From assembly GCF_016918935.1 (NCBI RefSeq), contig NZ_JAFFOB010000006.1:62001-126000 (forward strand): 64,000 bases of DNA. Reading direction: 5' to 3'. This document shows positions 1 through 9,739 of the stretch, in pieces. How positions within the stretch are numbered: position 1 is the stretch's first letter; each line of letters starts with the position of its first letter. The notes below the pieces were generated by a model. It was not told where the DNA came from. It was given only the letters and a program-made list of their open reading frames with translations, and did no database searches. Source of the DNA: Roseitranquillus sediminis. Its GTDB lineage: Bacteria > Pseudomonadota > Alphaproteobacteria > Rhodobacterales > Rhodobacteraceae. The translations under genes and the position numbers were made by a program.

Positions 1-2
1 GC

Positions 3-419
3 GTGTTCGTCGAAAGCGACCCGCAGGAATGCTGGGGCGTTTCGAGTCCCAAGAGCACGGAGAACACGCGCGACGGACGCCGGGTGCAGGTGCGGCGCGG
101 CGATATCCTCCTCTTCGTGACCTTCCGCCCCGGCGACGAGGTCAGAGGAGAGGTGTCCTTCACCGGCGGCTATCCCTTCGCCGAAGGCTCGACCGTCGAG
201 GTGCGCATTGGCGATGACGCCTACCAGCTCTTCACCGACGGAGAGTGGGCCTGGCCGGCATCGCGCGACGACGACGAGCGCATCGTCGCGTCGATGAAGC
301 GCGGCGTCGACGCGGTGCTCACGGCGCGCTCCTCGCGTGGCACGCAGACGCAGGACACCTTTTCGCTCCTCGGCTTCACCGCCGCGATGGAGGAGGCCGA
401 GGCGCGCTGCAGCAGCTGA
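3..419 (+). CDS. Invasion-associated locus B (IalB) family protein, 5' truncated
   Basis: The frame is open from the first complete codon of the window to a TGA, so only the C-terminal ~138 residues are seen and the true start lies upstream. The sequence reads like the IalB family: a short secreted or periplasmic domain with an N-terminal 'ECW' segment, a serine-lysine rich turn, and conserved Cys residues (the ECW Cys and one three residues from the C-terminus) that probably form a disulfide. The family was named for a Bartonella invasion locus but is widespread in free-living alphaproteobacteria, where its role is unknown. A signal peptide is expected in the missing part. It lies about 100 bp before rlmN on the same strand. 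Family call moderate, function unknown. Confidence 0.7.
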   Translation: MFVESDPQECWGVSSPKSTENTRDGRRVQVRRGDILLFVTFRPGDEVRGEVSFTGGYPFAEGSTVEVRIGDDAYQLFTDGEWAWPASRDDDERIVASMKRGVDAVLTARSSRGTQTQDTFSLLGFTAAMEEAEARCSS

Positions 420-518
420 ACGAGGTTGGGCCGGCTCCGGCGTCGGGCGACATTACCTTTGGATATTCGCACCGCGATGCCATATGACGTGCGCCCACAG
501 CCGACCGGAGCCGATGAG

Positions 519-1700
519 ATGAGCGCCAGCACGCCGATCACGCAGGACGTCCTGACCCTGCCGCGCAAGCCCGCGGAGGATGACGGGCGCGCGAACCTCA
601 TAGGCCTGACGCGGGACGGCCTGCGCGAGGCGCTGGTCGCCGCGGGCACGCCCGAGAAGCAGGGCAAGATGCGGACCGACCAGGTCTGGCAGTGGCTCTA
701 CCAGAAGGGCGTGCGTGACTTCGCGGCGATGACGAACCTCTCCAAGGACTACCGTGCGCTGCTGGCCGAGCACTTCACCATCGAGATCCCCGAGGTGGTG
801 AGCCGTCAGGTGAGCGCCGACGGGACGCGCAAGTATCTGGTGCGTATCGCCGGCGGTCACGAGGTCGAGACGGTCTACATCCCCGAAGAGTCGCGCGGCA
901 CGCTTTGCGTCTCCAGCCAGGTGGGCTGCACGCTCACCTGCTCGTTCTGCCACACCGGGACGCAGCGGCTGGTGCGCAACCTGACGGCGGCCGAGATCGT
1001 GGGGCAGGTGATGCTCGCGCGCGACGATCTGGGCGAATGGCCGCAGCCGGGCCGCCATCCGAAGGACGAGACGCGGCTCCTGTCGAACGTCGTGCTGATG
1101 GGCATGGGCGAGCCGCTCTACAATTTCGAGAACGTCCGCGACGCGATGAAGGTGGTGATGGACGGCGAGGGAATCAGCCTGAGCCGCCGGCGGATCACCC
1201 TCTCGACCAGCGGCATCGTGCCGGAGATCGCGCGCACGGCGGAGGAGATAGGCTGCCTGCTGGCCGTCAGCTTCCACGCGACCACCGACGAGGTGCGCGA
1301 CCGGCTGGTGCCAATCAACAGGAAGTGGAACATCGCCGCGCTGCTCGATGCGCTCAGGGAGTATCCGCGGCTGTCGAATTCCGAGCGGATCACTTTCGAA
1401 TACGTGATGCTCGACGGCGTCAACGACAGCGACGAGGATGCGCGGCGGCTGGTCAGCCTGATCCGCGGCATCCCGGCCAAGATCAACCTGATCCCGTTCA
1501 ACGAATGGCCCGGCGCCCCCTACCGCCGCAGTCCCGAGGCGCGGATCCGCGCCTTCGCCGACATCGTGCACAAGGCCGGCTACGCCAGCCCGATCCGCAC
1601 CCCACGCGGCGAGGACATCATGGCGGCCTGCGGCCAGCTCAAGTCTGCGAGCGAGCGGACCCGGCGCCGTCGTCCCGCCGAGGCCGCCGCCAGCCTCTGA
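519..1700 (+). CDS. rlmN: 23S rRNA (adenine2503-C2)-methyltransferase / tRNA A37 methyltransferase RlmN
   Basis: Radical SAM methylase that adds a methyl group at C2 of A2503 in 23S rRNA and of A37 in some tRNAs. The CxxxCxxC cluster motif is at residues 137-144 (C137, C141, C144), followed by the radical SAM fold, and the second catalytic Cys (the one methylated during turnover) sits near residue 371 in 'DIMAACGQL'. The ATG at 519 is chosen over an upstream in-frame ATG at 426 because a GGAG lies 8 bases before it and the protein then begins just before the conserved N-terminal domain. Length of 393 residues is usual for the family. The gene appears to stand alone; the next gene starts about 290 bp downstream. 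Confidence 0.97.
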   Translation: MSASTPITQDVLTLPRKPAEDDGRANLIGLTRDGLREALVAAGTPEKQGKMRTDQVWQWLYQKGVRDFAAMTNLSKDYRALLAEHFTIEIPEVVSRQVSADGTRKYLVRIAGGHEVETVYIPEESRGTLCVSSQVGCTLTCSFCHTGTQRLVRNLTAAEIVGQVMLARDDLGEWPQPGRHPKDETRLLSNVVLMGMGEPLYNFENVRDAMKVVMDGEGISLSRRRITLSTSGIVPEIARTAEEIGCLLAVSFHATTDEVRDRLVPINRKWNIAALLDALREYPRLSNSERITFEYVMLDGVNDSDEDARRLVSLIRGIPAKINLIPFNEWPGAPYRRSPEARIRAFADIVHKAGYASPIRTPRGEDIMAACGQLKSASERTRRRRPAEAAASL

Positions 1701-1993
1701 AACGACGCTCCGTCGCGAGGTGACCATCGGTGTGATCCAGTTCGTCCGAGGCGACCGGACGCAGCGGAGCGTCCCTTCTGAGGCGGGCCGTTGTTGCCGA
1801 GGCGGTCGAGCGGTGCGTGGCGCCATGGTCGACCCGTTCGTCGCGATGCGGTTTGGCGACCGCTGGCACAAGCGGCGATCTTGCCTCCCGGCGCGAGGGC
1901 TGCGGCCGGCGGTGCGGGACTGTCTCAGATGCCAGCGCCACGCTTCTCGGTGATCAGTCACTTTCACAGCCCACCCAGGAGCAAGGCTGGCCG
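1701..1993. other. Intergenic region without recognised gene
   Basis: This 293-base gap separates rlmN from the ferredoxin reductase. Open frames exist on both strands (for example a 77-codon frame at 1720-1953), but their translations are arginine-rich with no recognisable motif and look like chance frames in GC-rich DNA. No clear terminator hairpin or promoter was found. The last ~20 bases carry AGGA and AAGG, which may serve as the ribosome binding site for the next gene. Confidence 0.4.
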
Positions 1994-3298
1994 ATGACCC
2001 GACCCGACCCACATGATCGCGATATTCCGGATGCGGGCACGCCGCAGCCTAGCAGGATCGTCATCATCGGCGCCGGTCACGGCGGTGCGCAGCTCGCCGC
2101 CTCGCTGGTGGAGGAGGGGCATCCGGGCACCGTCACGCTGATCTCGGCAGAGGACGACGCACCCTATCACAAGCCGCCTCTTTCGAAGTCGTTCATGAAG
2201 GCGCCCGACACGCCGCTGCAGCCCCTGCGCGGCCGGACCTTCTTCATTGACAAGGGCATCGACATGCGGCTCGGCGCCGAAGTGACGTCGATCGACTGTC
2301 GGGGGCGCCGCGTCCTGCTGGCTGACGGATCGGAGATTCCCTACGACCGCCTGGTCCTCGCGACAGGCACGCGCGCGCGCCGCCTGGCGGTGCCGGGGGT
2401 GGAGCAGGAGGGCGTCTTCCACCTCCGCACCGCCGGAGACGCGCGGGCGATGCGCCGAGCGCTTCCGGAGAGCGGCCGCGTCGTCGTCATCGGCGGCGGT
2501 TTCATCGGCCTCGAGGCTGCCGCGATGCTGGCGGCTCGCGGCCTGAGCGTCGAGGTGCTGGAGGTGGCACCGCACCTGCTCCGGCGCGCCGTAAGCAGGC
2601 AGGTGGCCGATGCGGTTACGGCGTACCTTGAGGGCCAGGGCATCGGAATTCGTTGCGGCGTTTGCGTCGACAGCCTCGGCGGCGAGGGCCGCGTCACCAG
2701 CGTCCGGCTGGAGGACGGGCCGGAGCTCCAGGCGGACATGGTCGTGGTCGGCATCGGCGCGGTGCCCGAAGTGGCCCTGGCCGAGGCGTCTGGCCTCGCC
2801 TGCGACAACGGAATTGTCACCGACGCGCTGCTCACCACTTCGGATCCCGCAATCTGCGCGATCGGTGACTGCATCTCCTACCCGCAGGCGCAGCTCGGCC
2901 GTATGGCGCGCCTCGAATCGGTACAGAACGCGACGGACCAGGCGCGGGCGCTGGCGAAGACGCTGACCGGCAAGCCCACGCCCTACGGCGCCCTGCCCTG
3001 GTTCTGGTCGGACATCGGCGCGCTTAAGCTGCAGATCGCCGGCCTGGCGCACGATGCGGACGAAGATGTGGTGGTGCAGCGGGCCGACGGCGCGCTGCAA
3101 TCGGTCTACCGGCTGTCGCAGGGTCGGCTGGTGGCGGTCGAAACGCTGAACAGCGCCGGCGAGCACATGCTGGCCCGCCGCCTGATCGCTAAGGGGATCA
3201 CGCCCGACCGCGAGGTCATGGCGTCCGGGGACATGGCGGCGCTGAAGGCGGCCTACGCAGCGGCGCGCGCGAGGCGTGGCGAGGCGCGACGCGACTGA
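1994..3298 (+). CDS. NAD(P)/FAD-dependent ferredoxin reductase (putidaredoxin/rhodocoxin reductase family)
   Basis: Flavoprotein that passes electrons from NAD(P)H to a small iron-sulfur protein, as in three-component oxygenase or P450 systems. An FAD-binding GAGHGG motif is at residues 26-31, where the His variant is typical of the CamA/ThcD family, and an NAD-binding GGGFIG at 167-172. An 'IGDCISYP' segment closes the flavin domain, followed by the C-terminal reductase domain. The 434-residue length is slightly long because of an N-terminal extension. The ATG at 1994 is preceded by AAGG. No ferredoxin, P450 or Rieske oxygenase gene lies next to it, so its partner must be encoded elsewhere. 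It converges on the pcaC-pobA arm of the catabolic island and may belong with it, but this is inference. Confidence 0.9.
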   Translation: MTRPDPHDRDIPDAGTPQPSRIVIIGAGHGGAQLAASLVEEGHPGTVTLISAEDDAPYHKPPLSKSFMKAPDTPLQPLRGRTFFIDKGIDMRLGAEVTSIDCRGRRVLLADGSEIPYDRLVLATGTRARRLAVPGVEQEGVFHLRTAGDARAMRRALPESGRVVVIGGGFIGLEAAAMLAARGLSVEVLEVAPHLLRRAVSRQVADAVTAYLEGQGIGIRCGVCVDSLGGEGRVTSVRLEDGPELQADMVVVGIGAVPEVALAEASGLACDNGIVTDALLTTSDPAICAIGDCISYPQAQLGRMARLESVQNATDQARALAKTLTGKPTPYGALPWFWSDIGALKLQIAGLAHDADEDVVVQRADGALQSVYRLSQGRLVAVETLNSAGEHMLARRLIAKGITPDREVMASGDMAALKAAYAAARARRGEARRD

Positions 3299-3325
3299 CT
3301 GGAAGCGGTCGCGGCAGGGCAGGCG

Positions 3326-3715
3326 TCAGCGCTCGCCCTCCTCCATTTCGGCGAAGGTTTTCTTGGCGAGCTTGATCGCGTGGTTGGCCTTGGGCACGCC
3401 GGCATAGATCGCCACGTGCAGGAACGCCTGCATCACGTCCTCGGGGCTCGCGCCGGTGCGGGCGGTGGCGCGGATGTGCATCGGGATCTCGTCGAAATTT
3501 CCCGTCGCGGCGAGAAGCGCGAGCGTCAGCATCGAGCGCTCGCGGCGGGTGATCGTTTCGTCGGCCCAGACGGTGCCCCACGCGCCCTCGGTGATCAGGG
3601 TCTGGAACGGCGCGTCGAACGTCGTCCTGCCGGCCTCGGCGCGGTCGACATGCCCGTCGCCCAGCACCTCGCGCCGCACCTTCATCCCGCTCACCTCGCG
3701 TTCGGACATCAGCAT
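3326..3715 (-). CDS. pcaC: 4-carboxymuconolactone decarboxylase
   Basis: Decarboxylates gamma-carboxymuconolactone to beta-ketoadipate enol-lactone in the protocatechuate branch of the beta-ketoadipate pathway (cytoplasmic). The 129-residue protein is a single carboxymuconolactone decarboxylase/AhpD-like domain with the usual 'RERSMLTLALLAATG' helix, the 'HIRATARTG' segment and the C-terminal 'HVAIYAGVPKANHAI' helix. It lies 21 bp downstream of pobA and is probably co-transcribed with it, which supports the PcaC call over an unrelated AhpD-like enzyme. The rest of the pca genes (pcaB, pcaG, pcaH, pcaD, pcaIJ) are not in the window. Confidence 0.92.
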   Translation of the reverse strand: MLMSEREVSGMKVRREVLGDGHVDRAEAGRTTFDAPFQTLITEGAWGTVWADETITRRERSMLTLALLAATGNFDEIPMHIRATARTGASPEDVMQAFLHVAIYAGVPKANHAIKLAKKTFAEMEEGER

Positions 3716-3736
3716 CTTCCTCCGGTTGGGGCCGCA

Positions 3737-5933
<2,197 letters not shown>

Positions 5934-6081
5934 GATCCGCGCCTCTGGCTGGCTTGCTGTCCGTAGTATGGCTGCTAGAGGTCCCGCGGGTAATCCGTGG
6001 CAACGGAATATGATTGCATCCGCTTCGGAAGCGAAATCTCGAGCGGTCTCGCCGCACGGTGTGGTGCTGCGGCTGCCTAGA

Positions 6082-6792
6082 TCAGCTGTTCTCGAAATAC
6101 GCGTGAAAGACCTTCGCGGCCTCCTCGATGGCTCGGAACGAGTCGGTGAGGTGTTGCGCCAGCGCCTCGCGCGCCCGCTGCGGGTCCTCGTCCTCGACGG
6201 CCTCGGCGATGCGACGATGCTGATCGAGGACGCGCAGTTTCCGCTCGCGATTGGACACGGCAAGATAGCGGACCCTGTCAAGCTGCGCCTTGGTCCTGTG
6301 GACCGCTGCCCAGGCCTCGGCATGTCCAGTGATCGACAGAAGGTGACGGTGAAAGAGGTCGTCGAGCGCATAGAAGCGGCCCGGTTCGCTTGCATCGACC
6401 TCGCGCTCCTGCTCGGAGAGGATGCGATGCAGCTCGTGCCGGTCGGCCAGCCGGACGCGGCGGAGATCGCACATGCCGGCACACTCGACCGCCTTCCGCA
6501 GGAACTGCGCATTGTCCAGCATCGCGGGCCGGATCCTGGCGACCGACGTGCCCGACTTGGGGCGGACGACTACGAGCTCTTCCTCGGCCAGCTTCAGGAT
6601 TGCCTCGCGCACCGGAGTGCGGCTGACGCCGAACTCGGCGCAGATGTTCTTGTCCGAGAGCTGGGTCCCGGGCGGCCGGACGAGCGTGACGATCTGCTCC
6701 CGCAGCGTGCGATAGATGGCCTCGGAGATCGCCAACGGACGCTCGGGCGTTGCGACTTCCCTTGCACCTGGCCTCACGGCGGACTCCTTCAC
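6082..6792 (-). CDS. GntR-family transcriptional regulator, FadR/FCD subfamily
   Basis: A 236-residue regulator with an N-terminal winged helix-turn-helix (around residues 20-90, including 'ICAEFGVSRTPVREAILKL') and a C-terminal all-helical FCD ligand-binding domain. FCD domains usually bind a carboxylate catabolite through a metal site formed by Asp and His residues; candidates here are in 'YALDDLFHRHLLS' and 'DQHRRIAEAV'. It is transcribed divergently from the enolase-superfamily/TTT transporter arm, so it most likely controls that arm and perhaps the minus-strand aromatic genes. The intergenic DNA holds two copies of a candidate operator. Effector unknown. Confidence 0.9.
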   Translation of the reverse strand: MKESAVRPGAREVATPERPLAISEAIYRTLREQIVTLVRPPGTQLSDKNICAEFGVSRTPVREAILKLAEEELVVVRPKSGTSVARIRPAMLDNAQFLRKAVECAGMCDLRRVRLADRHELHRILSEQEREVDASEPGRFYALDDLFHRHLLSITGHAEAWAAVHRTKAQLDRVRYLAVSNRERKLRVLDQHRRIAEAVEDEDPQRAREALAQHLTDSFRAIEEAAKVFHAYFENS

Positions 6793-6851
6793 GACGCGCG
6801 GTCCTCCCTGGATTCTGGCCTCGACCGATGCGCGGGCAAAGCGCGATACGC

Positions 6852-7007
6852 AAGTATATCAGAAGCTATGAGCGCTTTCCAAGATGCAGCGCCTCTTCCG
6901 CGTTAAATCGCTCCCGCTAACAGCTTCAAGCCTGAAGCCTGCGCCTTCAGGGCCTGAAATTTCCTTCAAGCCCTAGGCAGTCGCCGGAATCTGGTATATC
7001 AGATGCT
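6852..7007. promoter_or_regulatory. Divergent control region with two GntR-type operator candidates
   Basis: The 242-base gap between the GntR gene and the first enolase-superfamily gene contains the same 14-base sequence, GTATATCAGAwGCT, at 6854-6867 and 6994-7007. The second copy extends to TGGTATATCA at 6992-7001, which fits the palindrome TGnTATAnCA, the kind of site bound by FadR/FCD-type GntR proteins. The first copy is a weaker version (AAGTATATCA). Between them the sequence CTTCAAGCC also recurs. The second copy sits only 28 bases before the start codon at 7035, a position suited to repression. Binding is inferred. Confidence 0.55.
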
Positions 7008-7034
7008 CTGGATAGCTATGGGGGAGGGCCGGCG

Positions 7035-8162
7035 ATGCGCGTCGACAGCATCGAATGTATCGAGATCGTGGGCAGACTGCGGGAGCCGTGGCTGATCGCG
7101 TCCGGTCCGATCACCGAGCTCGGCGCTCTCGTCGTGCGCATCACGGACGAGCAGGGCCGCTGCGGATACGGCGAGTGCTGCTCGCGAGGCGGCATTGCCG
7201 TGCTGAGGGCGGTGGTCGAGGATCTGCTTGCGCCGATCGTGCACGGCAGGGAGACCGCCGACATTGGAGCCATCTGGCGCGACATGCTTGCCACGCTGCG
7301 CACCCGTGGCCACACCCGCGGTTTCCTGCTCGAGGCGATGAGCGGTATCGACATCGCGCTCTGGGACCTTGCCGGGCAGCAGCAGGACCGGTCGATCTCG
7401 TCGCTCCTCTTCGGTCACGGCCGGAAGCAGGTGCGCGCCTACGCGTCCTCCATACTGATCGACGCGCCCGACGCGATGGCGGCCGAGGCGGCGCGCCTGC
7501 GCGACGAGGGCTACGACGCGATCAAGATGAAGATTGCAGGCGACGTCGACGCCGATGTGGAGCGGGTCGCTTCGGTGCGCGCCGCGCTCGGGCCGGAGGT
7601 GCGGCTGATGCTCGACGCCAACAGCGGCTTCGACGCGCCGGGTGCGATCGAGTTCGCGCGGCGGACCGCCGACCAGGGCGTCTACTGGCTCGAGGAGCCG
7701 CTGCCGCTCGACGACCTGCCCGGCTACAGGCGCCTGCGCGCGGCCTCCGGCGTCAGGATCGCGCTCGGCGAGGGGGAGTTCACCGCCGGCGGGTTCCGCG
7801 AGTTCCTGCGGGACGGCCTGATCGACGTGCTGCAGCCGAACGTGACGCGGGCGGGCGGCGTCACCGGCGTGCGTCAGATCACGGGCCTCGCGACCGCCTA
7901 CAACCTGGCGGTTGCGCCACACACGGGCGCATCTGGTCCGGTATGCATGGCCGCGACGCTGCAGCTTGCCGGCGCCATCGACGGCTTCCTGATGCACGAG
8001 TTCATGTATCTCGAGGACCCGTTCGAGCATGTCTTCGAGAGCGGATTGCCCGTGCCCTCGTCGGGACGCATCGAGATTCCGCGCGAGCCCGGCCTGGGTT
8101 GCACCATTGACCCATCAGTGTTGGACGATCTCACCCGATCCGACGGCCGCGCGGCCGCCTGA
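7035..8162 (+). CDS. Enolase-superfamily (mandelate racemase / muconate lactonizing) enzyme, copy 1
   Basis: A 375-residue member of the MR/MLE group, whose enzymes abstract a proton next to a carboxylate with Mg2+ in a TIM barrel. Residues visible: K164 and K166 (KMK, catalytic Lys pair), metal ligands D194, E220 and E246, and H296 in 'VAPHTG'. The position that carries Asp of the His/Asp dyad in true mandelate racemase-type enzymes is N269 ('LQPNVTRAGG'), so the dyad is altered. It is the first gene of the plus-strand catabolic operon, 51 bp before the TTT transporter binding protein. Substrate unknown; an acid sugar or lactone/muconate-type acid is plausible from the context. Confidence 0.85.
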   Translation: MRVDSIECIEIVGRLREPWLIASGPITELGALVVRITDEQGRCGYGECCSRGGIAVLRAVVEDLLAPIVHGRETADIGAIWRDMLATLRTRGHTRGFLLEAMSGIDIALWDLAGQQQDRSISSLLFGHGRKQVRAYASSILIDAPDAMAAEAARLRDEGYDAIKMKIAGDVDADVERVASVRAALGPEVRLMLDANSGFDAPGAIEFARRTADQGVYWLEEPLPLDDLPGYRRLRAASGVRIALGEGEFTAGGFREFLRDGLIDVLQPNVTRAGGVTGVRQITGLATAYNLAVAPHTGASGPVCMAATLQLAGAIDGFLMHEFMYLEDPFEHVFESGLPVPSSGRIEIPREPGLGCTIDPSVLDDLTRSDGRAAA

Positions 8163-8213
8163 TCTCCGACGGTGAAGCTTTACCAGAATCTGCAAGACAA
8201 GGGAGGAACCATC

Positions 8214-9236
8214 ATGACCCATCGTACCACGCTTCTTGCCGCCGGTGCCGCCGGTGCCGCCATGGCGCTGACCTCGGTTGCCGCCGGGGCACAGGAGACG
8301 GACTACAGCTCGGTCGAAGTGCCGTCGACCATCACCATGATCGTGGCGTCGAGCCCTGGCGGCTCGAGCGATGCGCTCGTCAGGACGACCGCCCCGTACT
8401 TCGAGGCGGCGGTCGAGGAGCTCTCGGGGCAGGACGTCTCGACGGTCGTCAAGAACATGCCCGGCGCCGGCACCGAAGTCGGAGCCACTGCGCTGGCGGC
8501 CGCCGCGCCGGACGGCAGCACCATCGGTCTGATGAACCTTCCGCACTTCCCGCTGCTGCAGGCCGCGCGCGAGGTGCAGTTCGAGCCCTGGCTCGAATCC
8601 TTCGTGCCGCTGGGACTGAACGTCGTCGACCCCAACGTCTTCATCCTTGGCGAGAACTCCCGCTACGCGACCGTGCAGGAGGCGGTCGAGGCCGCGAAGC
8701 AGGATCCCGGCAGCGTCATCGTCGGAGCGCAAGGTCCGCTTTCCGATGACCAGCTGGCGCTCTACGCGCTCGAGCAGGAGACAGGCGCAAAGTTCGCCTT
8801 CATCCCCTACGCAGGTGGAAGCGACGCGAACCGCGCCCTGATGGGCGGCGAGATCGACGCGACGATCGGCAACATCTTCGACTACATCCAGCTCGAGGAT
8901 ACCGCGGCCGACGCCGCCGTCTTCAGCGACGAGCCCGCCGAGATGATCCCCGACGTCCCCACCTTCGAGCAGGCGATCGGTGTCGATGTCGGCAATCTCG
9001 GCTCGACGCGCGGCTTCGGCGCTCCGGCCGGCCTGCCCGAAGATCTGCTCGCCCTCTACCGGGAGGCCTTCGCGCGCACCTTCGAGAACGAGGATTACGT
9101 CGCCGAGGCGCGTGAGCGCAGCATCACCCTCGTGCGGCCGCGGAGTGCGGATAAGTTCGGCGCAATCATGGCCGAGCAGCAGGATGTGGTCGGCGGCCTC
9201 GTCGATGTCTTCCGCGAAGGCGGCTACATCGAGTGA
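8214..9236 (+). CDS. Tripartite tricarboxylate transporter substrate-binding protein (TctC/Bug family)
   Basis: Periplasmic solute receptor of a TTT transporter. The ATG at 8214 follows a strong GGGAGGAA and gives a signal peptide of about 25 residues ending 'AAGAQ'. The mature part has the Bug-fold features 'ITMIVASSPGGSSDALVR' near the N-terminus and a '[21 protein letters not shown]' middle segment. Length of 340 residues is slightly above the usual ~320. It is followed by the two TctB halves and TctA, so a full transporter is encoded. Bug proteins bind mono-, di- and tricarboxylates or aromatic acids; the aromatic and enolase-type neighbours suggest an organic acid ligand. Confidence 0.9.
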   Translation: MTHRTTLLAAGAAGAAMALTSVAAGAQETDYSSVEVPSTITMIVASSPGGSSDALVRTTAPYFEAAVEELSGQDVSTVVKNMPGAGTEVGATALAAAAPDGSTIGLMNLPHFPLLQAAREVQFEPWLESFVPLGLNVVDPNVFILGENSRYATVQEAVEAAKQDPGSVIVGAQGPLSDDQLALYALEQETGAKFAFIPYAGGSDANRALMGGEIDATIGNIFDYIQLEDTAADAAVFSDEPAEMIPDVPTFEQAIGVDVGNLGSTRGFGAPAGLPEDLLALYREAFARTFENEDYVAEARERSITLVRPRSADKFGAIMAEQQDVVGGLVDVFREGGYIE

Positions 9237-9293
9237 TCCATTCGCGGGCCGCGGCAGACCGCGGTCCGCATACCCTTTCCAAGGAGCATCGCG

Positions 9294-9494
9294 ATGGGAC
9301 GTGTCCTTGCGCGCCTGGAATTCGACGGATGCCTCGCGCTCGTCTTCGTCATCGGAGCCGCGGTGGCGTTCGCGCAGACCTACTCGTTCCCCGCCACCGC
9401 AGCGGCCTGGCCGCGCTGGGTCATCGGCAGCTTCGCCGCGCTGAGCGCCCTGCTCGTCGTGCTGAAGCTCGTGGCAGGCAGGAAGCCGTCATGA
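9294..9494 (+). CDS. TctB-like small membrane subunit, N-terminal half (split)
   Basis: A 66-residue protein with two predicted membrane spans, 'LALVFVIGAAVAFAQTYSF' and the segment ending 'ALLVVLKLVAG'. The 'TYSFPATAAAWPRWVIGSFA' stretch matches the loop and second helix of the first half of TctB (family normally about 150 residues with four spans). Its TGA overlaps the ATG of the next reading frame (ATGA at 9491-9494), so the two halves can be translationally coupled. A ribosome binding site (AAGGAG) precedes the ATG. It may be a genuine two-gene TctB or a frameshifted single gene; the intact start signal for the second half favours the former. Confidence 0.75.
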   Translation: MGRVLARLEFDGCLALVFVIGAAVAFAQTYSFPATAAAWPRWVIGSFAALSALLVVLKLVAGRKPS

Positions 9495-9730
9495 CGCGCT
9501 CGGGCCTCGACCTCGCCGTCACGCTGGGACTGCTCGTCCTCTACGTGCTCGGCATCATCCATGTCGGCTTCTTCACGGCGAGCTTCGTCTTCATGATCTG
9601 CCAGATGGCGCTTATGGGTCAGCGCAGGCCCGTGGTCATGGTCTCGGTCTCGATTGGCCTTCTGGCCGTACTCTACGGGGTGGTCGAGGTGTTCCTGAAC
9701 GTCGCGATGCCCTCCGGGCTCCTGTTCTGA
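9491..9730 (+). CDS. TctB-like small membrane subunit, C-terminal half (split)
   Basis: A 79-residue protein beginning at the ATG within the ATGA overlap. It has two predicted membrane spans, 'LAVTLGLLVLYVLGIIHVGF' and a second near 'VSIGLLAVLYGVVEVFLNV', and ends 'MPSGLLF'. This matches the second half of TctB, including the 'GFFTASFVFMICQMALMGQRR' loop and the typical C-terminal 'PxG' ending. Together with the upstream 66-residue protein it reconstitutes a full four-helix TctB. The TctA gene starts 9 bp downstream. Confidence 0.75.
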   Translation: MTRSGLDLAVTLGLLVLYVLGIIHVGFFTASFVFMICQMALMGQRRPVVMVSVSIGLLAVLYGVVEVFLNVAMPSGLLF

Positions 9731-9739
9731 GGCCACTTG

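Noticed and set aside
1720-1953. A 77-codon plus-strand frame between rlmN and the ferredoxin reductase
   Set aside because: Arg- and Cys-rich, no ribosome binding site and no family resemblance; more likely noncoding.
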